A DNA stretch of 64,000 nucleotides. Source: an uncultured Oscillospiraceae bacterium. GTDB taxonomy: Bacteria > Bacillota > Clostridia > Oscillospirales > Oscillospiraceae. Position numbers and translations under genes: made by a program. Within the stretch, counting starts at the first letter, position 1. Every line of letters begins with the position of its first letter. Shown in pieces: positions 35,733-45,568 of the stretch. The notes under the pieces were generated by a model. That model was not told where the DNA came from, made no database searches, and was given only the letters and a program-made list of their open reading frames with translations. The stretch is from the NCBI GenBank assembly GCA_934645175.1, contig CAKUDE010000006.1:11280-75279 (forward strand), given 5' to 3'.

Positions 35733-36011
35733 TCAGCCGTTCTCGCGCATCTTGGCGAAGCACTCGCTGCAATACACCGGGCGATCGGTCTTGGGCTCAA
35801 ACGGAACACGAGCCTCGCCGCCGCAGTTAGCGCAGACAGCAGTGAAGAACTCTCTGGGGCTGTGGGCAGCGTTCTTGCGAGCGTCACGGCAAGCCTTGCA
35901 ACGCTGCGGCTCATTCTGGAAGCCTCTCTCCGCATAGAATTCCTGCTCACCGGCGGTGAACACGAACTCATTGCCGCACTCTTTGCAAACTAACGTCTTG
36001 TCTTGGAACAT
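35733..36011 (-). CDS. Small zinc-ribbon protein (zf-trcl/CxxC type)
   Basis: A 92-residue protein with four CxxC pairs: CKECG near the N-terminus, CKAC, CANCG and CSEC. The first half (KTLVCKECGNEFVFTAGEQEFYAERGF) is the zf-trcl domain, and the second half a CxxC-x-CxxC zinc ribbon. It very likely binds two zinc ions. The function is unknown; such proteins are widespread and highly expressed in Clostridia. It has its own consensus promoter and a leader of about 115 bases with a hairpin at 36098-36122. Confidence 0.85.
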   Translation of the reverse strand: MFQDKTLVCKECGNEFVFTAGEQEFYAERGFQNEPQRCKACRDARKNAAHSPREFFTAVCANCGGEARVPFEPKTDRPVYCSECFAKMRENG

Positions 36012-36132
36012 TTTGGTTTACCTCTCTTGATTAGATGATTGCCCTGACGCGTGCCCTCAAAGTTCATTGCTGGTCTTAACACAGGGTTAATAATGCTGTC
36101 GGAAACTGTTCGGATTCCCGACGTTACTTTTT

Positions 36133-36161
36133 ATTATACCATAATTTCAGACGCTTGTCAA
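36133..36161 (-). promoter_or_regulatory. Consensus sigma-A promoter of the zinc-ribbon gene
   Basis: TTGACA (36156-36161), 17-base spacer ending TGG, TATAAT (36133-36138) on the minus strand; also an extended -10. Confidence 0.9.
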
Positions 36162-36299
36162 TAGATTGACCAACTTTATTTCTATATAAAAAGTCTTTTT
36201 GTTATAATCCAATAATTGTTTCCGTACCCCGGAATTGCATAACCGGACGATCGTCCGGGATGATTTACAGCGAATTAGCTTCATAAATGGTAGGAATCA

Positions 36300-36336
36300 A
36301 CACCCCCGGCTTCCTTCTCACGGAAGCCGGGGGTGT
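36300..36336 (-). terminator. Terminator hairpin after polC
   Basis: A 15-bp GC-rich stem (ACACCCCCGGCTTCC with its complement). The minus-strand tail TTGATTCCT is T-poor, so termination may be incomplete. It lies 28 bases past the polC stop. Confidence 0.55.
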
Positions 36337-36363
36337 CGTAGCACATTCGATAGCGCAACGCTC

Positions 36364-39300
36364 TCAAAACAGCGTGATCTGATTTGTTTCCGGAAGATCG
36401 CCGAACGCTCCGGCCTGACGTAAGCTCTCGATGTGCGTCTTGGACACCTTGCGGCACGAGGCCGCAAATTCTTCCACAGACAGGAAATGCTTTCCCTCTC
36501 GCCCCGCACAAATGTCCCAGGCGGCCGTTTCGCCCAGCCCGGAGACCGCAGAAAACGGCGGAAGGAGCTTGCCGTCTTTGATTACAAACTTTGTCGCGTG
36601 CGACTCGTACAGATCCATCGGTGCGAATTCAAAGCCGCGCAGATAGAACTCATAACAGACCTCGAGCGTTTTCAAAAGCTCCTCATCCTTTGCCGTGCTC
36701 TTCGGATTGGCGGAAATCTCGTCCATGTGCTTTTTAACTGTCTCGATGCCATGTGTCATCATAACAGCATCAAAGCCATCCTTCTGACTACGGCGGTAAA
36801 AATACGCCGAGTAAAACGCCAGCGGATAATGCACTTTGAACCATGCAATACGGAAAGCCATCATAACGTAAGCTACGGCGTGCGCCTTCGGGAAAAGATA
36901 TTTGATCTTTTTACACGACGTAATGTACCATTCCGGTACGCCGGCATCGATCATCTCCTGTTCGGCGCCGTCCGGCAAACCTCTGCCCTTTCGCACCGCT
37001 TCCATGATCTTGAACGCACGTTTCTCCGGCAGGCCGCAGGAAATCAGGTAGAGCATAATATCATCACGACAGCCGACGGTCTGCAAAACGGTCGCCGTAC
37101 CGCTCAGGATCAGATCCCGCGCATTTCCCGTCCACACATCCGTGCCGTGAGAAAAACCGGAAAGACGCACAAGGGTGTTGAAATCCTTCGGCTGCGTGTC
37201 CTCAAGCATCTGCCGCGTAAAGCGCGTGTTGAACTCGGGAATACCGACCGCACCGGTCGGGCCGAGGACGGGATCATTTTCATAGCCGAGGCGTTTACTC
37301 AGGGAGAAAATGGACATGGTGTCGGCGTCATCCAGAGGAATGGTCTTCGCATCTACTCCCGTCATATCCTCCAGCATACGGATCATCGTGGGATCGTCGT
37401 GACCAAGCATATCGAGCTTCAGGAGGTTTTCCTCCATAGAGTGATATTCAAAATGTGTGGTGATAATATCGGCGTCCGGAGCGTCCGCAGGGTGCTGAAC
37501 AGGACAGAAATCCCAGATTTCGTTTTCCTGCGGGATAACGACAAGGCCGCCGGGATGCTGCCCGGTTGTACGGCGGACATCAACACAGCCCGCTGCAAGA
37601 CGGTTTTCTTCCGCGCGTCCGACAACCAGATTCCGCTCGGAGAGATATTTTTTTACATAACCGTAAGCAGTCTTTTCCGCCACGGTCCCGATGGTGCCGG
37701 CACGGAACACATGACTCGCTCCGAACATTTCGATACAGTACTGGTGCGCCTGCGCCTGATATTCGCCTGAGAAGTTCAGGTCGATATCCGGTACCTTATC
37801 TCCGCCGAAGCCGAGGAATGTCTCAAACGGGATATGAAAACCGTCCTTGTCCAGCTTTTCGCCGCATTGCGGGCAAATCGCATCCGGAAGATCCGCGCCG
37901 CAGTCAAATTCCGGCGGTACGTCGAAGGAACAGTATTTGCACTTCGGACAGCGATAATGCGCCGGAAGCGAATTCACCTCCGTAATACCGGACATATACG
38001 CAACGAGCGACGATCCGACGGACCCACGCGAACCGACAAGATATCCATGCTCCAGCGAATTCTGCACCAGCTTCTGCGCGGACATATAAATTACGTCATA
38101 GTGGCAGGAGATGATGTCGTGCAGCTCAGTCTCAACCCGTTTTACAACCAGCTCCGGCGGTTGATCGCCGTAGAGGCGGTGCATTTTCCCATAAACAAGC
38201 GACTTCAGATCTTCCACGGAGTTTTCGATCTTCGGCGCAAACAGATTATGCGGCACGGGCCGGACGGTATCGCAGAGATCCGCGATATGATTCGGATTGG
38301 TAATGACGACCTCATGCGCCTTTTCTGCGCCAAGGTAGGAGAATTCCTCCAGCATTTCGTCCGTTGTACGGAAATAAAGCGGGTTTTCGCGGTCGCAATC
38401 CGCAAAGCCCTTGGAGGCCAGTAGGATACGACGGTATATTTCCTCCTCCGGATTCAGGAAATGAACGTCCCCCGTCGCGCAGACAGGCTTGCCAAGCTGC
38501 TCCCCAAGGCGGACAATGGTACGGTTGAAATTGCGCAGCTCCTCGTCCGAGGCGACCTTTCCTTCTGCGACCAAAAAGCGATTGTTACTGATCGGCTGAA
38601 TTTCCAGAAAATCGTAAAACGAAGCAATCCGAAGCAATTCATCCTCCGGCTCCTGTCCCAGAACGGCCTGAAACAGCTCACCAGCCTCGCAGGCAGACCC
38701 GATCACCAGTCCCTCCCGCAGCTTTTCCAACTCAAAACGCGGGATACATGGCGCCTTACGGTAGAAATATTTGAGGTTTGCATCTGAAATGAGATGGTAC
38801 AGATTTCTCAACCCAAGCTGATTTTTGGCAAACAGCAGAATGTGGCGCGGATGAACCTTCCGCCCCGCAAGCCTGATCTCGCCGCCGCCTGCAAGCATCT
38901 GTTCATTCACGCCTGCCAGATCGGCGACGCCCCGCCGTGCAAGCCGCTCTGCCAGCCGCGCGTAGATCATGCCGCAGGTTTTTGCATCGTCCGAGGCGCG
39001 GTGATGATTGAATTCCGGAAGCTTCAACCCTTCGGCAACAATGTCAAGCTTATGCTTTTTTAACTCCGGCATCAGAACACGTGCCAGCACGAGCGTGTCA
39101 ACATAAGTCGGTCGGAAGTCGATACCGAGTCTGCGCGCAGCCGTTTCGACAAAGCCGATATCAAAGTCGGCGTTGTGGGCAACAAGCGGTCTGTCGCCGC
39201 AAAAACGGAGGAATGCGGGCAGCACCTCTGAAATATCGGGCGCACCGATAAGCATTTCGTCCGTAATACCCGTTAGCGCGGTATTTTCGGGATCCAGCCG

Positions 39301-40680
39301 TCGCTTCGGATCGGCAAAGGACTGGAACACATCGACCGGCTCACCGTTTCGGAAAAGGACAGCGCCAAACTCGGTGATCGCATCCTTTGTGCGTGAAAGC
39401 CCCGTCGTCTCCAGGTCAAAGGCAACATACTCCCCTTCCAACGCCCTGCTTAAATCGCCGTGCGCCGCAATACGCTCATCCTTCAGATCAAGCAGATAGC
39501 CCTCACAGCCGTAAAGGATCTTGATGTTTTGATCCGTACCGGCGACCTTGGCCTTGCCGGAGGCCTTAAGTGCATCCGGGAAGGAGGAAACGACACCGTG
39601 ATCGGTAATGGCGATGGCCTTATGCCCCCAGCGGGCAGCCGTTGCGACCGCTTCCCCGGTTTTCGTCAGCGCATCCATCATGGACATTGTCGTATGCAGA
39701 TGCAGTTCCACACGCTTCTGCGCCGCCGTATCCTGACGGACAGGCGCCGAGGCCTTCATTATACCCAGAGGCTTGAGCACAAGCTCCTGACTGTAGTCGT
39801 CAAAATCAACCCGTGCCTGCACGCGCAGCCACATACCGGGGGCGCTCACGCCCTCGACAATCGGCTTACCCGTGTCGCCCTTCATAAACGAATGAACACG
39901 CACGGAGTTGGTGTAATCGGTCATGTCGAAAGAAATCACATTCGCCGCACCGTTTTTGACTTCACGGTGATCGACAAAAAACACCTTGCCCTCAACAATG
40001 ACACGTTCACCGACGGTAGCCATACTGATCGTATTCATTTTTACCGTCTCGCCGGAGAAAGGCTTGCCGTAAATCGTCTCCGACTCGGCAGGCTTCACTT
40101 TTCCGGCAGCGACATTCTGCGCCGCTGCGGGCGGCGGCGCAAGCGGAAGGTCCCGCATTGCCGCACGCCGAAGCTCCTCCGTACGCGCAAAAAGCGCCTC
40201 GCCGTCAAACTCTCCTTCCGACGAGACAGTAATCTTCGTCTCCACGCCGAAGCGTTCCGATATGTAGCGCTCCGCAAGCGGGAGGTAGGGCGCAAGTGCC
40301 TCCGTGCCGTTTGCCAGAATGGTCAGGCGGCTTTCGCCGGGTGAAAGCTCCCATTTGCAGCCCGCGAGCAATGCCATTGCAGGCGAGTAAGCCGCGGAAA
40401 TCACGCGTCCCAGCTCGGACGGCAGAAGCTTCGGAAGCTCGGAGGCGGGAAATTTCGGAAGAATCCGCAGATGCCGCACGCCATAGCGCGCCCGGAGCTC
40501 GTCGGCCAGCTCGCTGATACGCTTGTCCGGAAAATACTTGTCGCTCTCGACGCGAAGCGTCACGCTGCTTGTGTCTCGACTGATCTCACCGTGGCAGATC
40601 TCGGTCTTTTCCAACCATGCACGCAGAGAGTCCTCCGGGTGATATTCAAAAAACAGATTCAAAAAGGGAATTCTCGACAT
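36364..40680 (-). CDS. polC: DNA polymerase III PolC-type
   Basis: A 1438-residue Gram-positive replicative polymerase. After the N-terminal domain come an OB fold (residues ~220-330), a PHP domain (VELHLHTTMSMMDALT) split by the 3'-5' exonuclease (AFDLETTGLSRTKDAITEFG near residue 420), then zinc-binding CPKCKYC and CPQCG, and the polymerase palm. PDIDLNFSGEYQ and the C-terminal helix-hairpin and beta-binding region are present. The start at 40680 has GGGAGA just upstream. It is the last gene of the pyrH operon. In Bacillus the matching operon ends proS-polC; here ispG takes the proS place. Confidence 0.97.
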   Translation of the reverse strand: MSRIPFLNLFFEYHPEDSLRAWLEKTEICHGEISRDTSSVTLRVESDKYFPDKRISELADELRARYGVRHLRILPKFPASELPKLLPSELGRVISAAYSPAMALLAGCKWELSPGESRLTILANGTEALAPYLPLAERYISERFGVETKITVSSEGEFDGEALFARTEELRRAAMRDLPLAPPPAAAQNVAAGKVKPAESETIYGKPFSGETVKMNTISMATVGERVIVEGKVFFVDHREVKNGAANVISFDMTDYTNSVRVHSFMKGDTGKPIVEGVSAPGMWLRVQARVDFDDYSQELVLKPLGIMKASAPVRQDTAAQKRVELHLHTTMSMMDALTKTGEAVATAARWGHKAIAITDHGVVSSFPDALKASGKAKVAGTDQNIKILYGCEGYLLDLKDERIAAHGDLSRALEGEYVAFDLETTGLSRTKDAITEFGAVLFRNGEPVDVFQSFADPKRRLDPENTALTGITDEMLIGAPDISEVLPAFLRFCGDRPLVAHNADFDIGFVETAARRLGIDFRPTYVDTLVLARVLMPELKKHKLDIVAEGLKLPEFNHHRASDDAKTCGMIYARLAERLARRGVADLAGVNEQMLAGGGEIRLAGRKVHPRHILLFAKNQLGLRNLYHLISDANLKYFYRKAPCIPRFELEKLREGLVIGSACEAGELFQAVLGQEPEDELLRIASFYDFLEIQPISNNRFLVAEGKVASDEELRNFNRTIVRLGEQLGKPVCATGDVHFLNPEEEIYRRILLASKGFADCDRENPLYFRTTDEMLEEFSYLGAEKAHEVVITNPNHIADLCDTVRPVPHNLFAPKIENSVEDLKSLVYGKMHRLYGDQPPELVVKRVETELHDIISCHYDVIYMSAQKLVQNSLEHGYLVGSRGSVGSSLVAYMSGITEVNSLPAHYRCPKCKYCSFDVPPEFDCGADLPDAICPQCGEKLDKDGFHIPFETFLGFGGDKVPDIDLNFSGEYQAQAHQYCIEMFGASHVFRAGTIGTVAEKTAYGYVKKYLSERNLVVGRAEENRLAAGCVDVRRTTGQHPGGLVVIPQENEIWDFCPVQHPADAPDADIITTHFEYHSMEENLLKLDMLGHDDPTMIRMLEDMTGVDAKTIPLDDADTMSIFSLSKRLGYENDPVLGPTGAVGIPEFNTRFTRQMLEDTQPKDFNTLVRLSGFSHGTDVWTGNARDLILSGTATVLQTVGCRDDIMLYLISCGLPEKRAFKIMEAVRKGRGLPDGAEQEMIDAGVPEWYITSCKKIKYLFPKAHAVAYVMMAFRIAWFKVHYPLAFYSAYFYRRSQKDGFDAVMMTHGIETVKKHMDEISANPKSTAKDEELLKTLEVCYEFYLRGFEFAPMDLYESHATKFVIKDGKLLPPFSAVSGLGETAAWDICAGREGKHFLSVEEFAASCRKVSKTHIESLRQAGAFGDLPETNQITLF

Positions 40681-40697
40681 TGTTTCTCCCATGGTCT

Positions 40698-41735
40698 TTA
40701 CATTCGTTCGATATAGTGTAAAAGTGCGGGCAGCAGTTCATCATAGGGCAGCTTCTCCTTCAGCTCCCCCTTCACGAACAGTACGCCGCAACCGTCGCCG
40801 CCGGCAATGCCGATGTCGGCCTCACGCGCCTCGCCGGGGCCGTTGACCACACAGCCCATGACCGCAACGGTCAAATCTTTTTCGCAGTCTGCAAGCGCCT
40901 GCTCCACCTGCCCGGCAAGGCCGATCAGGTCGATCTTCGTCCTTCCGCAGGTCGGGCAGGAAATCAGATCCACCCCACCCTTTCGCAGTCCTGCGGCACG
41001 CAGAATCGCCTTGGCGGCTGCTACCTCCCGAACAGGGTCGGCAGTGAGGGATACACGGATGGTATCGCCGATACCGAGACACAGGAGGCCGCCAATGCCC
41101 ATAGCGGATTTTACCGTACCCATGTATTCCGTGCCCGTCTCCGTCACGCCGAGGTGCAGCGGGTAGTCCGACCGTTCATGCATCAGGCGATACGCCCGCA
41201 TCATCAGCGGTACGGAGCTGGACTTCATGCTGACGCATATGTCGTAGAAGCCGCAGCGCTCCAAAAGCGCAATATGGGAAAATGCGCTTTCCACCAGCGC
41301 TTCTGCCGTCGGATGACCGTATTTACGCAGAAGCTCCGGCTCCAGGCTTCCGCCGTTCACGCCGATCCGGATGGGAATACGGTGCGCCTTGCAGCAATCC
41401 GCCACCGCGCGGACGCGTTCCTGTCCGCCGATATTCCCCGGATTGATACGAATCTTGGCAGCTCCGCCCTCGGCGGCGGCAATGGCCATACGGTAGTCAA
41501 AATGGATGTCCGCAACAAGCGGCGCCGACGTTTGCGGAACAATCCGCGCAAAGCTTTCCGCCGCAGCCGGATCCGGCACGGTCAGTCGGATGATCTCACA
41601 GCCCGCTGACTGAAGCGCCCGGATCTGCGCGAGGCAGCGCGCTTCATCCGTCGTCGGGCAGTTGAGCATAGACTGAATACTGACCGGCGCACCGCCGCCG
41701 ACGGCAATGTTGCCGACATGAATCTGTCGTGTCAT
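40698..41735 (-). CDS. ispG: 4-hydroxy-3-methylbut-2-en-1-yl diphosphate synthase
   Basis: A 345-residue IspG (GcpE), the 4Fe-4S enzyme before IspH in the MEP pathway. SIQSMLNCPTTD and ADIHFDYRMAIAA are in the TIM barrel. SCPTCGRTKIDL and MGCVVNGPGEA provide the cluster cysteines and the binding Glu region. GGAGG precedes the ATG. With dxr two genes upstream and ispH at 8-10 kb, three MEP enzymes are in this window. Confidence 0.97.
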   Translation of the reverse strand: MTRQIHVGNIAVGGGAPVSIQSMLNCPTTDEARCLAQIRALQSAGCEIIRLTVPDPAAAESFARIVPQTSAPLVADIHFDYRMAIAAAEGGAAKIRINPGNIGGQERVRAVADCCKAHRIPIRIGVNGGSLEPELLRKYGHPTAEALVESAFSHIALLERCGFYDICVSMKSSSVPLMMRAYRLMHERSDYPLHLGVTETGTEYMGTVKSAMGIGGLLCLGIGDTIRVSLTADPVREVAAAKAILRAAGLRKGGVDLISCPTCGRTKIDLIGLAGQVEQALADCEKDLTVAVMGCVVNGPGEAREADIGIAGGDGCGVLFVKGELKEKLPYDELLPALLHYIERM

Positions 41736-41737
41736 AC

Positions 41738-42796
41738 TCAGCCTCCGAACAGGCTGAAGATGTCCTTGAAGGTCACAACAGCCATAACAAGCAAAAGCAG
41801 AACGAGGAAACCGGCATGCAGATAGCCCTCATATTTCGGGTTCAGCTTTCTGCCGATGATTTTTTCAATCACCGTCGTCAGGAGCAGACACACGATACGT
41901 CCGCCGTCCAGCGCGGGGATCGGCAGCATATTCATCACCGCAAGGTTCACGGCAATAAATGCGAACAGATACAGCACGTTGAGAACACCGGCGCCGACGG
42001 ATTGGGCTTCCTTACCGGCATCCGTCACGACCTTTACGATTCCGACCGGGCCGGACATATCGCTCAGGCCGGCGCGTCCCGTAATCAGGTCCTGAAGTCC
42101 GAGGCGGACGAGTCGCGCAAAATTAACGCAGGAGTTCCAGCTGTACGCCAGAACGCCGCCGACGGTCTTCTCCGTTGCGGCAATATTGAAACCGTAACGA
42201 AGCTGTCCGTCGTATTCCTGCGCCTTCAGCGCATAATTGCTCAGCTCGACGGTTTTTCCGTCGCGCTCAACTACAATATCGTATACGCCCGTGGTGCTGC
42301 GCGAAAGCAGCATGGCAATGTCGCTGTTGACATAGACGCGCTCACCGTCGATGGAGACGAAGCGGTCGCCGGCCTGAAGATCGTTTTCGGTATGATAAGC
42401 GTAGTCCGGGTGGAAACCGGAGAGCGTTGTGCCCGGAATGGCGGAATAGGTGAAGGAAACAAGCAGCAGGACAATGAGCAGACCGGTCAGAGCATTCATG
42501 AACGAACCGGCAGCCAGAATGATGATCCGCTTCCACACCTTCGCATTGCGGAAGGAGCGGGGGTTTTCGCTGTCGTCGTCTTCTCCTTCCATCGCGCAGT
42601 AGCCGCCGACGGGAATGCAGCGCAGTGCGTAGAGCGTCTCCCCCTTCTGCTTTTTCCAAATGGCGGGGCCCATGAAAAGAGAAAACTCGTTGACCTGCAC
42701 GCCGGAGAGCTTTGCCGTTACAAAATGGCCGCCCTCATGCAGAAAAATCAGAAGTCCAAACAGGAAAACGGAAAGAATAATGTAAAAAGCAGTCAT
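41738..42796 (-). CDS. rseP: Site-2 intramembrane protease RseP/RasP
   Basis: A 352-residue zinc metalloprotease of the M50B family. HEGGH at residues 20-24 is the catalytic HExxH, and NMLPIPALDGGR gives the third ligand. A single PDZ domain (LQAGDRFVSIDGERV) lies between. It cuts membrane-spanning anti-sigma factors and leftover signal peptides. It lies between dxr and ispG, the usual place in Firmicutes. Confidence 0.95.
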   Translation of the reverse strand: MTAFYIILSVFLFGLLIFLHEGGHFVTAKLSGVQVNEFSLFMGPAIWKKQKGETLYALRCIPVGGYCAMEGEDDDSENPRSFRNAKVWKRIIILAAGSFMNALTGLLIVLLLVSFTYSAIPGTTLSGFHPDYAYHTENDLQAGDRFVSIDGERVYVNSDIAMLLSRSTTGVYDIVVERDGKTVELSNYALKAQEYDGQLRYGFNIAATEKTVGGVLAYSWNSCVNFARLVRLGLQDLITGRAGLSDMSGPVGIVKVVTDAGKEAQSVGAGVLNVLYLFAFIAVNLAVMNMLPIPALDGGRIVCLLLTTVIEKIIGRKLNPKYEGYLHAGFLVLLLLVMAVVTFKDIFSLFGG

Positions 42797-42805
42797 GCAA
42801 GCACC

Positions 42806-43951
42806 TCACAGGGATTGATATACCGCGCGGCGCGCCGCAGCGTCCGCAAGGAGGATTTGGTCCAGATCGGGGCGATCGGTCTGCGCAACGGTATCGAGTG
42901 CACCTCGAACGAGACGTTCAATGTCGTAAAAGCCGATCTCGTCGCGCAAAAACGCACCGACGGCAGCCTCATTCGCGCCGTTGAGCACGGCGCAGGCCGT
43001 ACCGCCGCGCTGCGCCGCCTCACGCGCCAACGCAAGGCAGGGAAAGGCTTCATAGTCCGGCGCAGCAAAGGTCAGTGCGCCGCAGGTTGTAAGATCCAGC
43101 GGCGCGGCAGGATTCTCCGCGCGCTCCGGGTAAGTCATTGCCAACCGGATCGGTACACGCATATCCGGCACACCAAGCTGCGCAAGCACCGCACCGTCGC
43201 GGAATTCTACCAGCGAATGCACGATACTCTGCCGGTGAATGAGTACATCGACCTGCGAAAGCGGCAGAGAATACAGCCGCATCGCTTCGATAACCTCCAG
43301 TCCCTTGTTCATCAGCGTTGCGCAATCAACGGTGATCTTCTGCCCCATTTTCCAATTCGGATGGCACAGCGCATCGGCTTTGGTCACGGCTCCCAGCTCC
43401 TCACGCGATCTGCCGTAAAACGGCCCGCCCGAGCATGTCAGAAGTAATCTGCGGATCTCGCGCCGATCCGTACATCCCATCAGGCACTGGAAAATCGCCG
43501 AATGCTCGGAATCGACGGGAAGAATTTCTGTGCCGTATTCCCGCGCGGCAGCCATGACAAGCTCGCCGGCGCAGACAAGCGTCTCCTTATTTGCCAGTGC
43601 AATTCGCTTTTTTTGACGGATTGCAGCCAGCGTCGGCTGTAAGCCGAGCATTCCGACCACGGCCGTCACAACGGTATCCGCCTGTTCATGGACAGCGGCG
43701 GCAAGCAACCCCTCCGGGCCGGAGAGAATGCGGATCTTCTGTGTGCCAAGCGCGTCGCGCAGAGCATTCGCCGCCTGCGGCGTGGCCATCACGGCCAGCT
43801 CCGGCTTGTATTCGCGGCACTGCCGCGCCATACGCTCCACGTTCGCTCCGGCCGCCAGCGCCGCCACACGGATTCCAAGCTGACCGACAACCTCAAGCGT
43901 CTGCCGGCCGATGGAGCCGGTCGAACCCAAAACGGAAACACAGTTCGTCAT
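42806..43951 (-). CDS. dxr: 1-deoxy-D-xylulose-5-phosphate reductoisomerase
   Basis: A 381-residue Dxr, the second MEP-pathway enzyme, NADPH dependent. GSTGSIG (residues 9-15) binds NADPH. LPVDSEHSAIFQCL and LTCSGGPF hold the metal- and substrate-binding residues. MNKGLEVIEA and the C-terminal helical domain complete it. It overlaps neither neighbour but lies within 10 bases of both. Confidence 0.97.
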   Translation of the reverse strand: MTNCVSVLGSTGSIGRQTLEVVGQLGIRVAALAAGANVERMARQCREYKPELAVMATPQAANALRDALGTQKIRILSGPEGLLAAAVHEQADTVVTAVVGMLGLQPTLAAIRQKKRIALANKETLVCAGELVMAAAREYGTEILPVDSEHSAIFQCLMGCTDRREIRRLLLTCSGGPFYGRSREELGAVTKADALCHPNWKMGQKITVDCATLMNKGLEVIEAMRLYSLPLSQVDVLIHRQSIVHSLVEFRDGAVLAQLGVPDMRVPIRLAMTYPERAENPAAPLDLTTCGALTFAAPDYEAFPCLALAREAAQRGGTACAVLNGANEAAVGAFLRDEIGFYDIERLVRGALDTVAQTDRPDLDQILLADAAARRAVYQSL

Positions 43952-43952
43952 A

Positions 43953-44795
43953 TCACTTCACCGCAAACGGGATGGCCAGCAGCAGCAGCTCTGCCAGTGG
44001 CGCAACGATCATCGTGCTGTCAAAACGATCCAGAATGCCGCCGTGACCCGGAAACAGATTTCCATAGTCTTTGATCCCCACCTGCCGTTTTACGACGGAG
44101 AGAGTCAGGTCGCCGACGATGGAGCCAAGTGCTCCGAGCACACCATAGATTGCCGCATAGAGGTAGTTGACCTGCGTAAAGCCGAAGAATCGGTGAAGCA
44201 GAAAGGTATAAAGGCACATCGCGAGGATATTCGTTACAATGCCGCCAATCGCACCCTCCACCGTCTTTTTGGGACTGATGACAGGCGCAAGCTTGTGTTT
44301 TCCGCAGGCCCGGCCGACAAAATACGCACCGGAATCCGCAACCATAGAAAGCAAAAAAGCAACAAGGATAAAAAAGTTTCCGCCGTTCATCGCACGCAGG
44401 CGCACCAGTGCGCCGATCAGGAACGGATAAACCAATCCCGCAAACAGAGCGACGCAGAGATCCGTAAACTTCAGCTTCGCATGCGCAGCCAGGAGCTCAC
44501 AGAACAGAAGCGAAAAATACACAAACAGCCCCGCCAGCGTAAGAAGCCACAGCATCTGCTCCGACACAACGGCGCAGGCGCGAAGCCAAGACCACATGAC
44601 CGTGGCCATCGCGCTGACAACGGTATACACCAAAACCCGTTTGTGCTTTAATATTCCCGTCCGCCAAAGCATTTCATACGCCCCGATGCCGCAAGCCAAA
44701 GCAAAAAGAATCGCCGTGGCCACGGGCGGGAGCAGCAGGACGATAACAAGCAGCAGCGGAAGTCCGATGCAGGCAGTCAAAATACGGGTAAGCAC
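43953..44795 (-). CDS. cdsA: Phosphatidate cytidylyltransferase
   Basis: A 280-residue polytopic membrane enzyme that makes CDP-diacylglycerol. Several hydrophobic helices are followed by the C-terminal signature (SVVKRQVGIKDYGNLFPGHGGILDRFDS, positions 43990-44080). A GTG at 44795 is preferred as start because GGAGGT lies 8 bases upstream; a TTG at 44801 is the alternative. The start overlaps the uppS region. It uses the phosphatidate made by PlsC. Confidence 0.95.
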   Translation of the reverse strand: MLTRILTACIGLPLLLVIVLLLPPVATAILFALACGIGAYEMLWRTGILKHKRVLVYTVVSAMATVMWSWLRACAVVSEQMLWLLTLAGLFVYFSLLFCELLAAHAKLKFTDLCVALFAGLVYPFLIGALVRLRAMNGGNFFILVAFLLSMVADSGAYFVGRACGKHKLAPVISPKKTVEGAIGGIVTNILAMCLYTFLLHRFFGFTQVNYLYAAIYGVLGALGSIVGDLTLSVVKRQVGIKDYGNLFPGHGGILDRFDSTMIVAPLAELLLLAIPFAVK

Positions 44796-44797
44796 GG

Positions 44798-45538
44798 TCA
44801 AACACCTCCAAAGCGGCGATTTCTGGCGGAATAAGCCGCAATCGCCCGTTCAAGATCCTCCGGCCCAAAATCCGGCCAAAGCGTCTGCGTAAAATAGTAT
44901 TCGGCATAGGCCGACTGCCATAACAGAAAATTTGAGGTCCGCAGCTCGCCGCCCGGGCGGATTATCAGCTCCGGATCCGGGATCCCAGCCGAATACATCA
45001 GACCGGAAAAGGCCTCTTCGGTCAGTTCGTCCGGGCTGCATTCCCCTGCCGCGCAGCGGCGGGCAAATTCCTGCGCCGCACGCACGATCTCGGCTCGTCC
45101 GCCATAATTCAGGCAAAAATTCACCTGCACACCGTCATATTGCCCGGAACGTTCCGAGGCAATACGCGCCTCCTCCTGAAGCTCCGGAGAAAGTCGGCTC
45201 AGATCTCCGAAAAAGCGGAAACGGGCACGGTTCTTATCCATGTCGCGAATGATCTCGCCGAGATAGCGCTCCAAAAGCTCCATAATTCCGTCAACCTCCT
45301 CCGCAGAACGTCTCCAGTTCTCCGTAGAAAAGGCATAGACTGTCAAATACCGCAGGCCGATTTCCTTTGCATAATTCGCGATGGTTCGAAAAGCCTCAGC
45401 CCCTGCGCGGTGACCAAAAATACGCGGCAGCCCGCGCTGCTGCGCCCAACGGCCGTTGCCGTCCATTACAATGGCAATATGCGTTGGAAGAACACGCTCC
45501 TGTGCGGGCGAAGGCGTTTGTTTTTTTGAAAACAGCAT
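44798..45538 (-). CDS. uppS: Undecaprenyl diphosphate synthase
   Basis: A 246-residue cis-prenyltransferase. IAIVMDGNGRWA (Asp26 is the metal ligand) and LTVYAFSTENWRR are the first motifs. The C-terminal DPELIIRPGGELRTSNFLLWQ is the diphosphate-binding block. It makes the C55 lipid carrier for cell-wall synthesis. The start at 45538 has GGAG upstream. A perfect 26-base palindrome lies in the gap to frr. It uses isoprenoid units from the pathway whose enzymes are encoded in the same operon. Confidence 0.96.
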   Translation of the reverse strand: MLFSKKQTPSPAQERVLPTHIAIVMDGNGRWAQQRGLPRIFGHRAGAEAFRTIANYAKEIGLRYLTVYAFSTENWRRSAEEVDGIMELLERYLGEIIRDMDKNRARFRFFGDLSRLSPELQEEARIASERSGQYDGVQVNFCLNYGGRAEIVRAAQEFARRCAAGECSPDELTEEAFSGLMYSAGIPDPELIIRPGGELRTSNFLLWQSAYAEYYFTQTLWPDFGPEDLERAIAAYSARNRRFGGV

Positions 45539-45568
45539 GGTATTACTCCAAAACATGGGGGATGACGC

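Larger units (their letters stand above)
36012..36363. other. Intergenic region between the zinc-ribbon gene and polC
   Basis: About 350 bases without a protein gene. It holds the leader and promoter of the zinc-ribbon gene, a perfect 16-base palindrome CCGGACGATCGTCCGG (36243-36258) of unknown role, a plus-strand TATAAT (36203-36208) without a good -35, and the polC terminator hairpin. Confidence 0.6.
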
